64,000 bases of DNA. Source: JARYGU01 sp033795365. Lineage in GTDB: Bacteria; Pseudomonadota; Alphaproteobacteria; Rhizobiales; Rhizobiaceae. Both the position numbers and the translations under genes were made by a program. Positions 16,533-24,619 of this stretch are shown piece after piece; within the stretch, counting starts at the first letter, position 1; each line of letters begins with the position of its first letter. The stretch lies in NCBI GenBank assembly GCA_033795365.1, contig JARYGU010000017.1, positions 1 through 64,000 on the forward strand. The letters run 5' to 3'. The notes under the pieces were generated by a model. That model was not told the origin of the DNA. It made no database searches and saw only the letters and a list, made by a program, of their open reading frames with translations.

Positions 16533-18368
16533 ATGTCCGCCGCCGAAATGCTCGCCCTTCGCCGCTTTGGAGACGATCAGATCGTCACGCTCGCCAAGCT
16601 GGTGATCGAAACGGCGTTCCAGCCGATCGTCGAGGCGGCGACGGGCGCCGTCTTCGGCTACGAGTCGCTGATGCGCGGCTTCGACAGGCTCGGCTTCCGC
16701 TCGCCGCTCGATCTTCTCGACAAGGCGCATGAGGCGGGCCATTTGCTGGCGCTCGAGCATATGATCAACAGCCGCGCGCTCGCCGCCTTTGCCTCCCTGC
16801 CGGATTTTGCCACGCGCACCCTCTTCATCAATCTGGATTCGCGCCTCGTTTCGGTGGGCGGAGACGTGGTCGGGCGTCTTTCCGGGCATCTGAAGCGCGC
16901 CGGCATTCCGGCGTCCTCCATCTGCTTCGAGATATCCGAGCGGTTCGACAACGAGGTCGTGCCGGAATTTTCAAGCCTCATCCGCAAGCTCCGCCAGGAG
17001 GGCTTCAAGCTCGCGATCGACGATTTCGGCGTCGGTCACAACGGGCTGAAGCTGCTCTGCGACCACCCGGTCGATTATCTGAAGATCGACAGGCATTTCG
17101 TCTCGGGGATCGCCGCCGACGCGCGCAAGCGCCATCTGGTCAAGAACAGCGTGAACGCAGCCCACGTGCTCGGCATCCGCGTGATCGCGGAGGGCGTCGA
17201 GACGGAGGCGGAGTTCCTGGCCTGCCGGGATGCCGGCTGCGATCTCGTCCAGGGATGGTTCGTCGCCAAACCCCAGACCGACCTTTCGAACCTGAAGCCC
17301 GTCTATGCGCAGGTAGAGCGGGCCGGCGGCGCGCGGCGCAGCTCCCGCTCGCTCGACAGCATCCTCATCCGCCGCCAGATCGAGCAGCTTCCCGCCGTCA
17401 GGGAAAGCGATAGCCTCGAATCGATCTTCGAGCTTTTCCGCAAGGACCCGAAGCGCACCTTCTTTCCCGTCCTCAACGCCAATGACGAGCCGCGCGGCAT
17501 CCTGCACGAATATCACGTCAAGGAGCTGATCTATCATCCGTTCGGCCGCGATCTCCTGAAGAACAAGATCTACCAGAAGAGCCTCTCGCATTTCGTCACC
17601 ATGACGCCGGTCGCCGATCTCGACACGCCGGCCGAACAGCTCCTCAACATCTTCGCCGACATGGGCGGAAACGAATGCGTGATCCTGACGGAGAACATGC
17701 GTTACGTCGGCATTCTCTCGGCCTCCTCGCTCCTGAAGATCATCAACGAGAAGCAGCTGAAGACGGCCGAGGACCAGAACCCGCTGACCGGCCTGCCGGG
17801 CAACCGCTCGATTCGCGATTACCTGCAGGACCGTGCGCTCGACGGCGACCAGCTTCGCTGCTTCTGCTATTTCGACTTCGACAATTTCAAGCCGTTCAAC
17901 GATCATTACGGCTTCCAGAAGGGCGATCACGCCATCTCGCTCTTCGCCTCGCTGCTCAGGCGCCATTTCATCGGCGAGGAAGTCTTCATCGGCCATCTCG
18001 GCGGCGATGATTTCTTCGCCGGCGTATCCGGGCGGGATGTCCCGGCGGTGCGCGATCTCCTGGAGCGGCTGCTCGGCGAATTCGCCCGCGAGGTGCGCCA
18101 GCTCTACGCGCCGGAGGATCAGGCGGCTGGCCTCATCCGCGGACACGACCGCAACGGTTTCCCGAGCGATTTTCCGCTGATGCGCTGCTCGGCGGCCGTC
18201 CTCGTGGTGCAGGAAGGCGACGTGATCGCCGATACGGGCCAGATCAGCGCCAAGATCGCGGGCCTGAAGGGATTGGCGAAGCTGAGCGCGAACGGCCTCG
18301 TCTTCTCCCATCCGGGGTCGTCGGCAAGCCTCTGGGCTGTGGAGACCGGCCACCGTCAGGCGGGATGA
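16533..18368 (+). CDS. EAL-CBS-GGDEF cyclic-di-GMP protein
   Basis: A 611-aa cytosolic protein. An N-terminal EAL domain (about residues 20-250; YESLMRGF, ISERFD, LAIDDFGVGHNGLK, YLKIDRHF, VIAEGVETEAE) keeps the metal and catalytic residues of c-di-GMP phosphodiesterases. Two CBS motifs follow (about 280-400), which usually bind adenine nucleotides. The C-terminal GGDEF domain (about 420-590) has GHLGGDDFFAG, with the last acidic position changed to Asp, so cyclase activity is uncertain. The order EAL then CBS then GGDEF is the reverse of the usual one. There are no membrane segments. Confidence 0.9.
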   Translation: MSAAEMLALRRFGDDQIVTLAKLVIETAFQPIVEAATGAVFGYESLMRGFDRLGFRSPLDLLDKAHEAGHLLALEHMINSRALAAFASLPDFATRTLFINLDSRLVSVGGDVVGRLSGHLKRAGIPASSICFEISERFDNEVVPEFSSLIRKLRQEGFKLAIDDFGVGHNGLKLLCDHPVDYLKIDRHFVSGIAADARKRHLVKNSVNAAHVLGIRVIAEGVETEAEFLACRDAGCDLVQGWFVAKPQTDLSNLKPVYAQVERAGGARRSSRSLDSILIRRQIEQLPAVRESDSLESIFELFRKDPKRTFFPVLNANDEPRGILHEYHVKELIYHPFGRDLLKNKIYQKSLSHFVTMTPVADLDTPAEQLLNIFADMGGNECVILTENMRYVGILSASSLLKIINEKQLKTAEDQNPLTGLPGNRSIRDYLQDRALDGDQLRCFCYFDFDNFKPFNDHYGFQKGDHAISLFASLLRRHFIGEEVFIGHLGGDDFFAGVSGRDVPAVRDLLERLLGEFAREVRQLYAPEDQAAGLIRGHDRNGFPSDFPLMRCSAAVLVVQEGDVIADTGQISAKIAGLKGLAKLSANGLVFSHPGSSASLWAVETGHRQAG

Positions 18369-18373
18369 AGGTT

Positions 18374-18405
18374 CAAAAAAAGAAGATGCGGCCTGCGGAG
18401 CCGCA
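18374..18405 (-). terminator. Terminator for the DUF1344 gene
   Basis: On the minus strand, TGCGGC (18400-18405) pairs with GCCGCA (18387-18392) with a 7-nt loop, and is followed by TCTTC and a run of seven T residues (A-run on the plus strand, 18375-18381). It lies 28 bp after the stop of the DUF1344 gene and may work for both convergent genes. Confidence 0.6.
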
Positions 18406-18432
18406 CCCTCGCGTCCTGCCGGCATGGCGGGG

Positions 18433-18690
18433 CTATTTCAGGATCGTCACGGTCCTCGCTTCGGGCGCCTTGCCGGTCATGCTGTAGGAGACGCTCACCC
18501 GTTCGCCGGATTTCAGCCCCGGGTCCTTGAAATCCTTCGGCAGCGCATAGGTCGTGCCGTCGCTGAGCGTCAGCGTCATCGCCCTGGGGCTGTAGGATTT
18601 GACCTTTCCGGTCGCGGTTTGCGCCGCCATGGCTCCCGCCGGAGCGGAGAGTACGGTGACGATGGCAAGGTTTGAAAGAAGAACACGCAT
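18433..18690 (-). CDS. DUF1344-type exported protein
   Basis: An 85-aa protein with a signal peptide (cleavage after AMAAQ region) and a short beta-rich mature part, TATGKVKSYSPRAMTLTLSDG then YALPKDFKDP. This pattern (a conserved G-x-V-x-x-x-D/S then TLxDGTxYxLP) is the DUF1344 family common in Rhizobiales. It is probably periplasmic; its function is unknown. Confidence 0.85.
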   Translation of the reverse strand: MRVLLSNLAIVTVLSAPAGAMAAQTATGKVKSYSPRAMTLTLSDGTTYALPKDFKDPGLKSGERVSVSYSMTGKAPEARTVTILK

Positions 18691-18985
18691 GGGTGCCGTC
18701 CTCTGATGAGCCCGTTGCGGGCGTCTGCGAGCCGTCCGGAAGTCGTCGTGTCGCGGCCGCCGCCGCCGGCGCTTCCCGGCTCCGACACCGGACGGTAGGA
18801 CTGGCGCGGCGGCGTTTCAAATTAAGAAAACTTAATCTTGGCCGACCCGCAAATTGCCAGAATTCCGTTGCCGGCAACGCATTCCGACCGGCCGTGGAAC
18901 CGGACCGCATCGTCCTTTGGGGTTTCATTTGGGGTCGAAAACGGGCAGGTTTTCCAAAGCCGTCATGAAGCGAAGGAGAGACCCG

Positions 18986-19987
18986 ATGCCGCTGCCCGAA
19001 GCAATGTCCTGTATCGACCTGAACGGTTTCGGCGGGCCGGAGGTCATGACCGTCGGGCGTGCGCCGCTGCCAGTGCCGCGCGCCGGCGAGATACTGATCC
19101 GCGTCGAGGCTGCGGGCGTCAACCGGCCGGACGTGCAGCAGCGCAAGGGCGCCTATCCGCCGCCGCCCGATGCCGATCCCCGGCTGGGGCTGGAGGTCGC
19201 GGGAGAGGTCGTGGCCCTCGGCGAGGGCGCTGCCGGATTCGTCTTGGGCGAAAGGGTCTGCGCGCTGGCAAACGGCGGCGGCTATGCGCAATACTGCGCC
19301 GTGCCGGCGACGCAGGCCCTGCCGTTTCCCGAGGGGTTCGATGCGGTGAAGGCCGCGGCCCTTCCCGAGACCTTCTTCACCGTCTGGGCCAACCTCTTCA
19401 TGATGGCGGGCCTGAAACCCGGCGAAACCGTGCTCGTCCACGGCGGCACCAGCGGCATCGGCACGACGGCGATCCAGCTTGCCCGCGCGCTCGGCTCGAA
19501 GGTCTTCGCTACCGCCGGAAGCGGCGGGAAGTGCCGGGCCTGCGTCGAGCTCGGCGCAGACCGGGCGATCAATTACCGTAACGAGGATTTCGCCGCCGTT
19601 ATCGCGCAGGAGACCGGCGGCAAGGGCGTCGACGTGATCCTCGACATGATCGGAGCCGACTATTTCGAAAGGAACCTGAAGGCGCTCGGCAGGGACGGAA
19701 GGCTATCGATCATCGCCTTCCTTGGCGGCACCGTGGCGGAACAGGCCAATCTCCTGCCGATCATGGTAAAGCGGCTTCGCGTCATGGGATCCACCATGCG
19801 GCCGCGAACCGCGGCGGAAAAGCGGGAGATCCGCGATGCGCTTGCCGAAAAGGCCTGGCGGCTGCTTTCGGACGGACGCGTCGCCCCGGTCGTCCATACC
19901 GTCCTTCCCTTCACCGAGGCCGAAGCCGCCCATCGCCTGATGGAAAGCAGCGAACATATCGGCAAGATCGTGCTGACATTCGACTGA
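18986..19987 (+). CDS. NAD(P)H quinone oxidoreductase, zinc-free MDR family
   Basis: A 333-aa medium-chain reductase of the quinone oxidoreductase (PIG3/Qor) type. It has a GroES-like N-terminal half (EVAGEVVALGEG) and the Rossmann motif VHGGTSGIGTTAIQLARALG around residue 145. The zinc-binding cysteines of alcohol dehydrogenases are missing. AAGGAGAG lies 5 nt before the ATG at 18986. It stands alone between DUF1344 and the MFS gene. Confidence 0.9.
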   Translation: MPLPEAMSCIDLNGFGGPEVMTVGRAPLPVPRAGEILIRVEAAGVNRPDVQQRKGAYPPPPDADPRLGLEVAGEVVALGEGAAGFVLGERVCALANGGGYAQYCAVPATQALPFPEGFDAVKAAALPETFFTVWANLFMMAGLKPGETVLVHGGTSGIGTTAIQLARALGSKVFATAGSGGKCRACVELGADRAINYRNEDFAAVIAQETGGKGVDVILDMIGADYFERNLKALGRDGRLSIIAFLGGTVAEQANLLPIMVKRLRVMGSTMRPRTAAEKREIRDALAEKAWRLLSDGRVAPVVHTVLPFTEAEAAHRLMESSEHIGKIVLTFD

Positions 19988-19989
19988 GA

Positions 19990-20065
19990 GCACTTTCCAG
20001 GAAAAGTGCGCAGCGGTTTTCCGTCCGCAATTGCGTAAAGGCAAAAACGCCGGAACCGGAACCGG
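19990..20065. repeat. Intergenic hairpin repeat between convergent genes
   Basis: The stretch after the oxidoreductase stop begins with an imperfect hairpin (19990-20009, GCACTTTCC pairing with GGAAAAGTGC with one bulged base), followed by CAGCGGTTTTCCGTCCGC and AATTGCGTAAAGGC. From memory, closely similar sequences are dispersed in Rhizobiaceae genomes at gene ends. It probably serves as a bidirectional terminator. Confidence 0.5.
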
Positions 20066-20073
20066 CAGCGCAT

Positions 20074-21498
20074 TTATGCGCCGCGCCCGTTCAGCCGCAG
20101 CGCCAGCGCGAAAGCCGCAAGCGCGGGGAGGGCGAAGAGGCCGTAGAGCCAGCCAGCCGCCTGGACCGTACCGGCGATGCCGCCCGGATCGACCAGCCCC
20201 GCCGAATTGACGGCGACGCCCGCCAGCGCCGCGCCGAAGGCTGCGCCAAGCGATTGCATGGTGGTGATCGCCGCCGATGCCTTGTCCTTCTCGCCCTCCG
20301 GCGCAAGCTTCAGCACATGCGTCACGAGATGCGCCCAGCCGAGCCCGACGCCGAAACCCATGCCGAAGATCAGCAGGGTGGCGGGGACGAGCACCGCAAG
20401 GCTCGTCTGCGGATTGTGGCGGGCGAGCAGGAAGACGAGCGAACCGGTCGCAACCGCCTCCACCAGCGTGCCGGCGGCGATCGAGATGTTCGCGTGCCTG
20501 CCGGAGAGCCCGGCCGTCAGGAAGGCCGATGCCGTCCAGCCGAGCGCGAGCAGCGCGACGAGATAGCCGGAGATCAGCGGCGTCACGCCGTGCAGCTCCT
20601 GCAGGAAATAGGGGATGTAGATGTCGGAGGCGAGCGTCACCAGCAGCATCAGCATGATGAGATAAACGCGGGCGAGCGGCGAAGAGAGGCGGACGGTGCC
20701 TGCGGGCAGAAGCCGGGCGGTGGCGCGCCGCTCGACCGCGACCATCGCCGCCACGGCGACGACGGCGGCAAGTGCAAGCGCCGAGCGAAGCCCCGAAGCC
20801 GCGACCGAGCCCGCGAAGGACACGGCCAGCACGGCCGAAAGCAGGAGCAGGATCTGCGCGAAGGGAGCAGGTTCCGCCTGCCTTTCCTCGCGCCCCGGCG
20901 GCAGCAGCTTCGGCGCGGCGAGGCCCATGGCGAGCGCGATGGGAATGAGGATGATGAAAGCCTCGCGCCAGTAGCCGCCGGAGGTGAAGAGACCGCCGAT
21001 GCTGGGGCCGAGGAAGGTCGCGACGCCCCAGATCGCCGCATAGAGGGTCGAGGCGCGGCTCCACAGCCGTTCCGGATAGACGAAGCGGATGAACGAATAG
21101 CCGAGCGTCACCAGCAGGCCGGCGCCGAGCCCCTGGACGAGACGTCCGACCAGCACGATCTCCATCGCCGGTGCCGCGGCGCAGATCCCGCTTCCTGCGG
21201 CAAACAGCATGGCCCCGAAGACGTAGCAGCGGTTGAGCGAGATCGTCGAAGGCCGCACCGCGACGAAGATCGAACCGAGCACCGCGGCGGCGACATAGAG
21301 CGTGGTGGCCCAGGCGAAGAGCGGCAAGCCGCCGATGTCGCGCACGACCGACGGCATCAGCGTCGCGGTGATGTAGGTCTCCACCGCATGCAGCGAAATC
21401 CCGCCGCCGAGCATCAAGGTTGCGAAAAGGCGGGACGGATGGAACAGCTCCGAAAGACGCGAATGAGCTTCTTCGGGGGTGGAATCGATGCCGGACAT
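20074..21498 (-). CDS. MFS multidrug-type exporter
   Basis: A 474-aa major facilitator with about 14 hydrophobic segments. Motifs include GRLVQGLGAGLLVTLGY and the start LFATLMLGGGISLHAVETY, typical of the DHA2-like drug:proton antiporters. The ATG at 21498 is preferred; a GTG at 21534 adds 12 residues. It is divergent from a SufR-like regulator with an obvious dyad in between, so that regulator probably controls it. The substrate is unknown. Confidence 0.88.
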   Translation of the reverse strand: MSGIDSTPEEAHSRLSELFHPSRLFATLMLGGGISLHAVETYITATLMPSVVRDIGGLPLFAWATTLYVAAAVLGSIFVAVRPSTISLNRCYVFGAMLFAAGSGICAAAPAMEIVLVGRLVQGLGAGLLVTLGYSFIRFVYPERLWSRASTLYAAIWGVATFLGPSIGGLFTSGGYWREAFIILIPIALAMGLAAPKLLPPGREERQAEPAPFAQILLLLSAVLAVSFAGSVAASGLRSALALAAVVAVAAMVAVERRATARLLPAGTVRLSSPLARVYLIMLMLLVTLASDIYIPYFLQELHGVTPLISGYLVALLALGWTASAFLTAGLSGRHANISIAAGTLVEAVATGSLVFLLARHNPQTSLAVLVPATLLIFGMGFGVGLGWAHLVTHVLKLAPEGEKDKASAAITTMQSLGAAFGAALAGVAVNSAGLVDPGGIAGTVQAAGWLYGLFALPALAAFALALRLNGRGA

Positions 21499-21549
21499 GG
21501 AACTTGCCTTGTGGAGAGGGGTGTTGAAACCCACGCGGAACTGCGATAC

Positions 21550-21573
21550 TTTTCCAAGTATTAAGTTGGAAAA
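21550..21573. promoter_or_regulatory. Dyad operator between MFS exporter and SufR-like regulator
   Basis: A perfect inverted repeat TTTTCCAA (21550-21557) / TTGGAAAA (21566-21573) with an 8-bp spacer lies between the divergent genes. A further half site, CTTGGAAAA, occurs at 21606-21614, just upstream of or inside the 5' end of the regulator gene. This fits a dimeric winged-helix regulator that controls both promoters. Confidence 0.6.
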
Positions 21574-21618
21574 TTACACGGCCGGATGATTAAATCAAGC
21601 GGCAACTTGGAAAAACAG

Positions 21619-22242
21619 ATGCGTCACTCGCCGGCTAACCGGATCATGATTCTGCTGAAGACGGAAGGGCCTCAGCTCGCCTCGTCCATCGGCGAAAGGC
21701 TTGGCATCTCCGGCGAGGCCGCGCGCCAGCAGTTGACCAAGCTCGCCGAAGGCGGGCTTGCCGAGGCTGCCGCCGAAGGTTCGGGCGGACGGGGGCGGCC
21801 GAAGCAACTCTGGCGCCTGACGTCCGCCGGCCACCGGCAGTTCCCGGATGGCCATGCCGATCTTGCCGTCGATCTTATCGCGAAACTGCGCAGTGAGCTC
21901 GGTGCCGGCGCCGTCGATACGCTGATCGCCGCCCGCGAAAAGGCGAGCCTGGCGGCCTATGCCGCCGAGATGCAGGGCAAAGAGATGCTCGGGGAGCGTG
22001 TCGCTACGCTGGCCGAGCTGCGCACGCGGGAGGGCTACATGGCCGCCTGGGCGCCGGAACCGGACGGTTCGTTTCTGCTTGTCGAGAATCACTGCCCGAT
22101 CTGCGCGGCGGCAAGCGCCTGCCAGCAGTTCTGCCGTTCAGAGCTCGATGTCTTTCGGCGGGTCCTTTCCGCTTCCGTCGAGCGTGAGGAGCATGTGCTG
22201 CACGGCGCGCGGCGCTGCGCCTACCGGATCACGCCGCTGTAG
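21619..22242 (+). CDS. SufR-like winged-helix regulator with cysteine cluster
   Basis: A 207-aa regulator. The N-terminal winged helix (ANRIMILLKTEGPQLASSIG, then RLGISGEAARQQLTKLAEGG) is of the ArsR/DeoR type. The C-terminal part has NHCPICAAASACQQFC and a final Cys in GARRCAY, the arrangement that binds an Fe-S cluster in SufR proteins. An in-frame ATG at 21586 would add 11 residues; the start at 21619 is preferred because TTGGAAAA precedes it and the conserved domain starts there. There are no suf genes nearby; the divergent neighbour is an MFS exporter. Confidence 0.85.
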   Translation: MRHSPANRIMILLKTEGPQLASSIGERLGISGEAARQQLTKLAEGGLAEAAAEGSGGRGRPKQLWRLTSAGHRQFPDGHADLAVDLIAKLRSELGAGAVDTLIAAREKASLAAYAAEMQGKEMLGERVATLAELRTREGYMAAWAPEPDGSFLLVENHCPICAAASACQQFCRSELDVFRRVLSASVEREEHVLHGARRCAYRITPL

Positions 22243-22264
22243 CTGCATACCGGAAGGCCTCGTC

Positions 22265-23002
22265 CTAAAGGCCGATCCGGCCGATCGCCGGTATCTTGAT
22301 TGCCGGACTTGAGAGGTCGACGCCGGCCACCAGCCCCATGACATGCAGCTCGAAGCCGCTGCGCGCGCCTGCAGATACGCCGAGAAGCCCGTAGAGCGTG
22401 GCGTGGACGTCGCGCCCGTCGGCATCGACGGCGAAGAGCTTGCCTTCCGGCAGGTAGTCGCGCCCGACCGCATCCGGCGGCAGCACCGCGCCGAGTTCCG
22501 GCACGCTGCGCAGCACATGGGCGACGAAGGTGTTGGAGTTCGGCCCCGGCCAGATGCGATAGCCGCCGGGCTTCGAATAGGGATAGGCCGCGATCGCCGC
22601 CTCGATCTTCGGGATCAGGCGCGTCGCCTCGTCGCCGGTGACGCTGACGACGACCCGCGGCTCGTTGGAATACCAGTAGGCATCCGGCGGGTAGCCGTTC
22701 CTGCGCACCGGCGTTCCCCAGCCGACCTTGTCGTAGCGGTTGTAGCCGGCGGCGTTCTCCTCCTTGGTGACGATCCAGGCATGGCTGGCGAAGGCGCCCT
22801 TCATGCCGCCCGTTGCAGCGGAAAAGATGTGGATGGTCGCGCGCCTCTGCTCCTGCGGCTCCGGCAGGATGCCCGCCGATGCCCAGCTCGCCTCGCGCCA
22901 GCTTCCGGGCCGTTCCTTCATGTACCAGTAGCCTGCCGAGGCGAGCGCGGGAAACAGGTAGATGACGAGAAACAGGATCAGGAGGTTCCTGAAGAATTTC
23001 AT
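22265..23002 (-). CDS. DUF3750 membrane-anchored protein
   Basis: A 245-aa protein with one N-terminal hydrophobic segment (NLLILFLVIYLFPALASAGY) and a soluble periplasmic domain. The conserved stretches HAWIVTKEE, GWGTPVRRNGY and GPNSNTFVAHVLR match the DUF3750 family. The latter, with Asn-Ser-Asn and His, suggests an NlpC-like fold, but this is inference. The start at 23002 is chosen over longer frames because the hydrophobic segment begins there. Confidence 0.85.
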   Translation of the reverse strand: MKFFRNLLILFLVIYLFPALASAGYWYMKERPGSWREASWASAGILPEPQEQRRATIHIFSAATGGMKGAFASHAWIVTKEENAAGYNRYDKVGWGTPVRRNGYPPDAYWYSNEPRVVVSVTGDEATRLIPKIEAAIAAYPYSKPGGYRIWPGPNSNTFVAHVLRSVPELGAVLPPDAVGRDYLPEGKLFAVDADGRDVHATLYGLLGVSAGARSGFELHVMGLVAGVDLSSPAIKIPAIGRIGL

Positions 23003-23091
23003 GTGGGGTGCCGTGCTCCGGAAATCGGATGTCATCCTTGGAAACTTCGGGTAATACCGCATGGCAAAACCGAAAATTTGAAGGCGCAAAT

Positions 23092-24099
23092 ATGTCGAAT
23101 CCCGTCCTGGTGGAAATCACGCGCGGTAAACTTGTCGAGAGCCGCCACCGCGGCACGGTCGTGGCCGTCGACGGCGAGGGAAAGGTCGTCTTCTCGCTCG
23201 GCGATATCGATGCTGCCGTCTTCCCGCGCTCGTCCTGCAAGGCGATGCAGGCGCTGCCTCTCGTGGAAAGCGGTGCGGCCGACGCCTATGGCTTCGCAAA
23301 CCGCGAACTGGCGCTCGCCTGCTCCTCGCACAGCGGCGAACCGGAGCATGTGGCGCTTGCGGCCGGAATGCTCGCCGCCGCCGGAAAGGACGTTTCCGCG
23401 CTCGAATGCGGCGCCCACTGGTCCGCCCGGCAATCCGTGCTGATAGAGCAGGCCCGCAGCCTCGACCGGCCGACCGCGCTTCATAACAATTGCTCCGGCA
23501 AGCACGCCGGCTTCGTCTGCGCCGCCTGCCATACCGGCATGGATGTGAAGGGTTATGCCGGTTATGCCCATCCCCTGCAGGCCGAAATCCGCGGCGTCAT
23601 GGAAAGCCTGACCGGCGCGCCGCTCGGCGAGGACAATTGCGGCGTCGACGGCTGCTCGATCCCGACCTATGCGGTGCCGCTGAGAAAACTCGCCCACGGC
23701 TTTGCGAAGATGGCGACCGGTGCGGGCCTCGAACCGCTGCGCGCGAAAGCCTCGCGGCGCCTGTTCGATGCCTGCATGGCCGAGCCCTTCTATGTCGCGG
23801 GCACGAAGCGCGCCTGCACGCGGCTGATGCAGGCCGCACCCGGCCGCATCTTCGCCAAGACCGGCGCGGAAGGGGTCTTCTGCGCCGCGATCCCGGAAAA
23901 AGGCATTGCCGTCGCGCTCAAATGCGAGGACGGCGCCACACGCGCCGCGGAAGCGATGGTGGCCGCCACGCTCGCCCGCTTCTTCGCCGGCGAACCGGAC
24001 CTGCAGGCCGCTCTCATGGCACAGGCCGACCACGCGCTGCGCAACTGGAACGGCATTCATGTCGGCGATGTCCGGGTGATTGGGGCGCTTGCCGGGTAG
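23092..24099 (+). CDS. L-asparaginase of the Rhizobium etli AnsA/ReAV type
   Basis: A 335-aa enzyme of the asparaginase II family (PF06089), unrelated to the classical bacterial asparaginases and related in fold to serine beta-lactamases. It hydrolyses asparagine to aspartate and ammonia. Visible family motifs are PRSSCKAMQ with the SxxK pair, SHSGEPEHV, HNNCSGKHAGF (Cys and Lys that bind zinc in the family) and NCGVDGCSIP (second zinc cysteine). The length is standard. The start at 23092 is 89 bp from the divergent DUF3750 gene. Confidence 0.93.
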   Translation: MSNPVLVEITRGKLVESRHRGTVVAVDGEGKVVFSLGDIDAAVFPRSSCKAMQALPLVESGAADAYGFANRELALACSSHSGEPEHVALAAGMLAAAGKDVSALECGAHWSARQSVLIEQARSLDRPTALHNNCSGKHAGFVCAACHTGMDVKGYAGYAHPLQAEIRGVMESLTGAPLGEDNCGVDGCSIPTYAVPLRKLAHGFAKMATGAGLEPLRAKASRRLFDACMAEPFYVAGTKRACTRLMQAAPGRIFAKTGAEGVFCAAIPEKGIAVALKCEDGATRAAEAMVAATLARFFAGEPDLQAALMAQADHALRNWNGIHVGDVRVIGALAG

Positions 24100-24110
24100 G
24101 CGTGAATCCA

Positions 24111-24129
24111 TATAACGTTATGCGTTATA
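24111..24129 (+). promoter_or_regulatory. HigA operator (perfect dyad)
   Basis: TATAACG (24111-24117) and CGTTATA (24123-24129) form a perfect 7-bp inverted repeat with a 5-bp spacer, 7 nt before the start of the higB remnant. The position is typical for HigA autoregulation, so the operator has survived the loss of the toxin. Confidence 0.6.
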
Positions 24130-24136
24130 ATTTGCC

Positions 24137-24263
24137 ATGATTAGAGGATTTGCGGATCGCGAGACTGAACTGATCGATTAGGATCAACGATCAGTGGCGG
24201 ATTTGTTTCGGCTGGTCCGAAGGAGAAGCAATTGATGTCCGCATTATCGACTACCATGGATGA
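24137..24263 (+). pseudogene. higB: higB toxin remnant with internal deletion
   Basis: The N-terminal codons (MIRGFADRETELI, from ATG 24137) run into a stop at 24179-24181. In the next frame from 24183 the C-terminal part of HigB is present: INDQWRICFGWSEGEA then IDVRIIDYH and a stop at 24261-24263. A full HigB is about 92 residues; the middle, about 55 codons, is missing, including most of the RNase fold. The stop overlaps the higA start exactly as in intact higBA pairs. The toxin cannot be made. Confidence 0.85.
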
Positions 24264-24558
24264 GACCGACTTTTTGCCCAATCCGCATCCGGGAGAAATC
24301 CTGCTCGAGGAGTTCCTGAAGCCGCTTCATCTCAGCCAGAACGGGTTGGCGCGGGCGGTTCATGTTCCGCCCCGCCGCATCAACGAAATCGTGCTGGGCA
24401 AGCGGGACGTCACCGCCGACACGGATCTGCGCCTGACGCGCTATTTCGGCTTGAGCGAGGGCTATTTCATGCGCTTGCAGACGGATTTTGCGCTGATGGA
24501 AAAGCGCCGCGAAATCGGCGACGAAATTGCGCGCATAAAGCCGCGCGAGGCGGCCTGA
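24256..24558 (+). CDS. higA: HigA-family antitoxin (orphan)
   Basis: A 100-aa XRE-type antitoxin: NPHPGEILLEEFLKPLHLSQ, then a helix-turn-helix NGLARAVHVPPRRINEIVLG and a C-terminal dimerisation helix. This is the standard HigA/VapI family sequence and it is intact. The ATG at 24256 overlaps the toxin stop by 8 bases; upstream starts at 24232 are in the toxin's coding region. The cognate toxin is deleted, so this is an orphan antitoxin that still has its operator. Confidence 0.92.
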   Translation: MDETDFLPNPHPGEILLEEFLKPLHLSQNGLARAVHVPPRRINEIVLGKRDVTADTDLRLTRYFGLSEGYFMRLQTDFALMEKRREIGDEIARIKPREAA

Positions 24559-24619
24559 AACCAGGCCGCCGAAGCCATTCCTGCCGGACAAAGGGGCGCG
24601 GACCTCCGCCCCGACTTTC

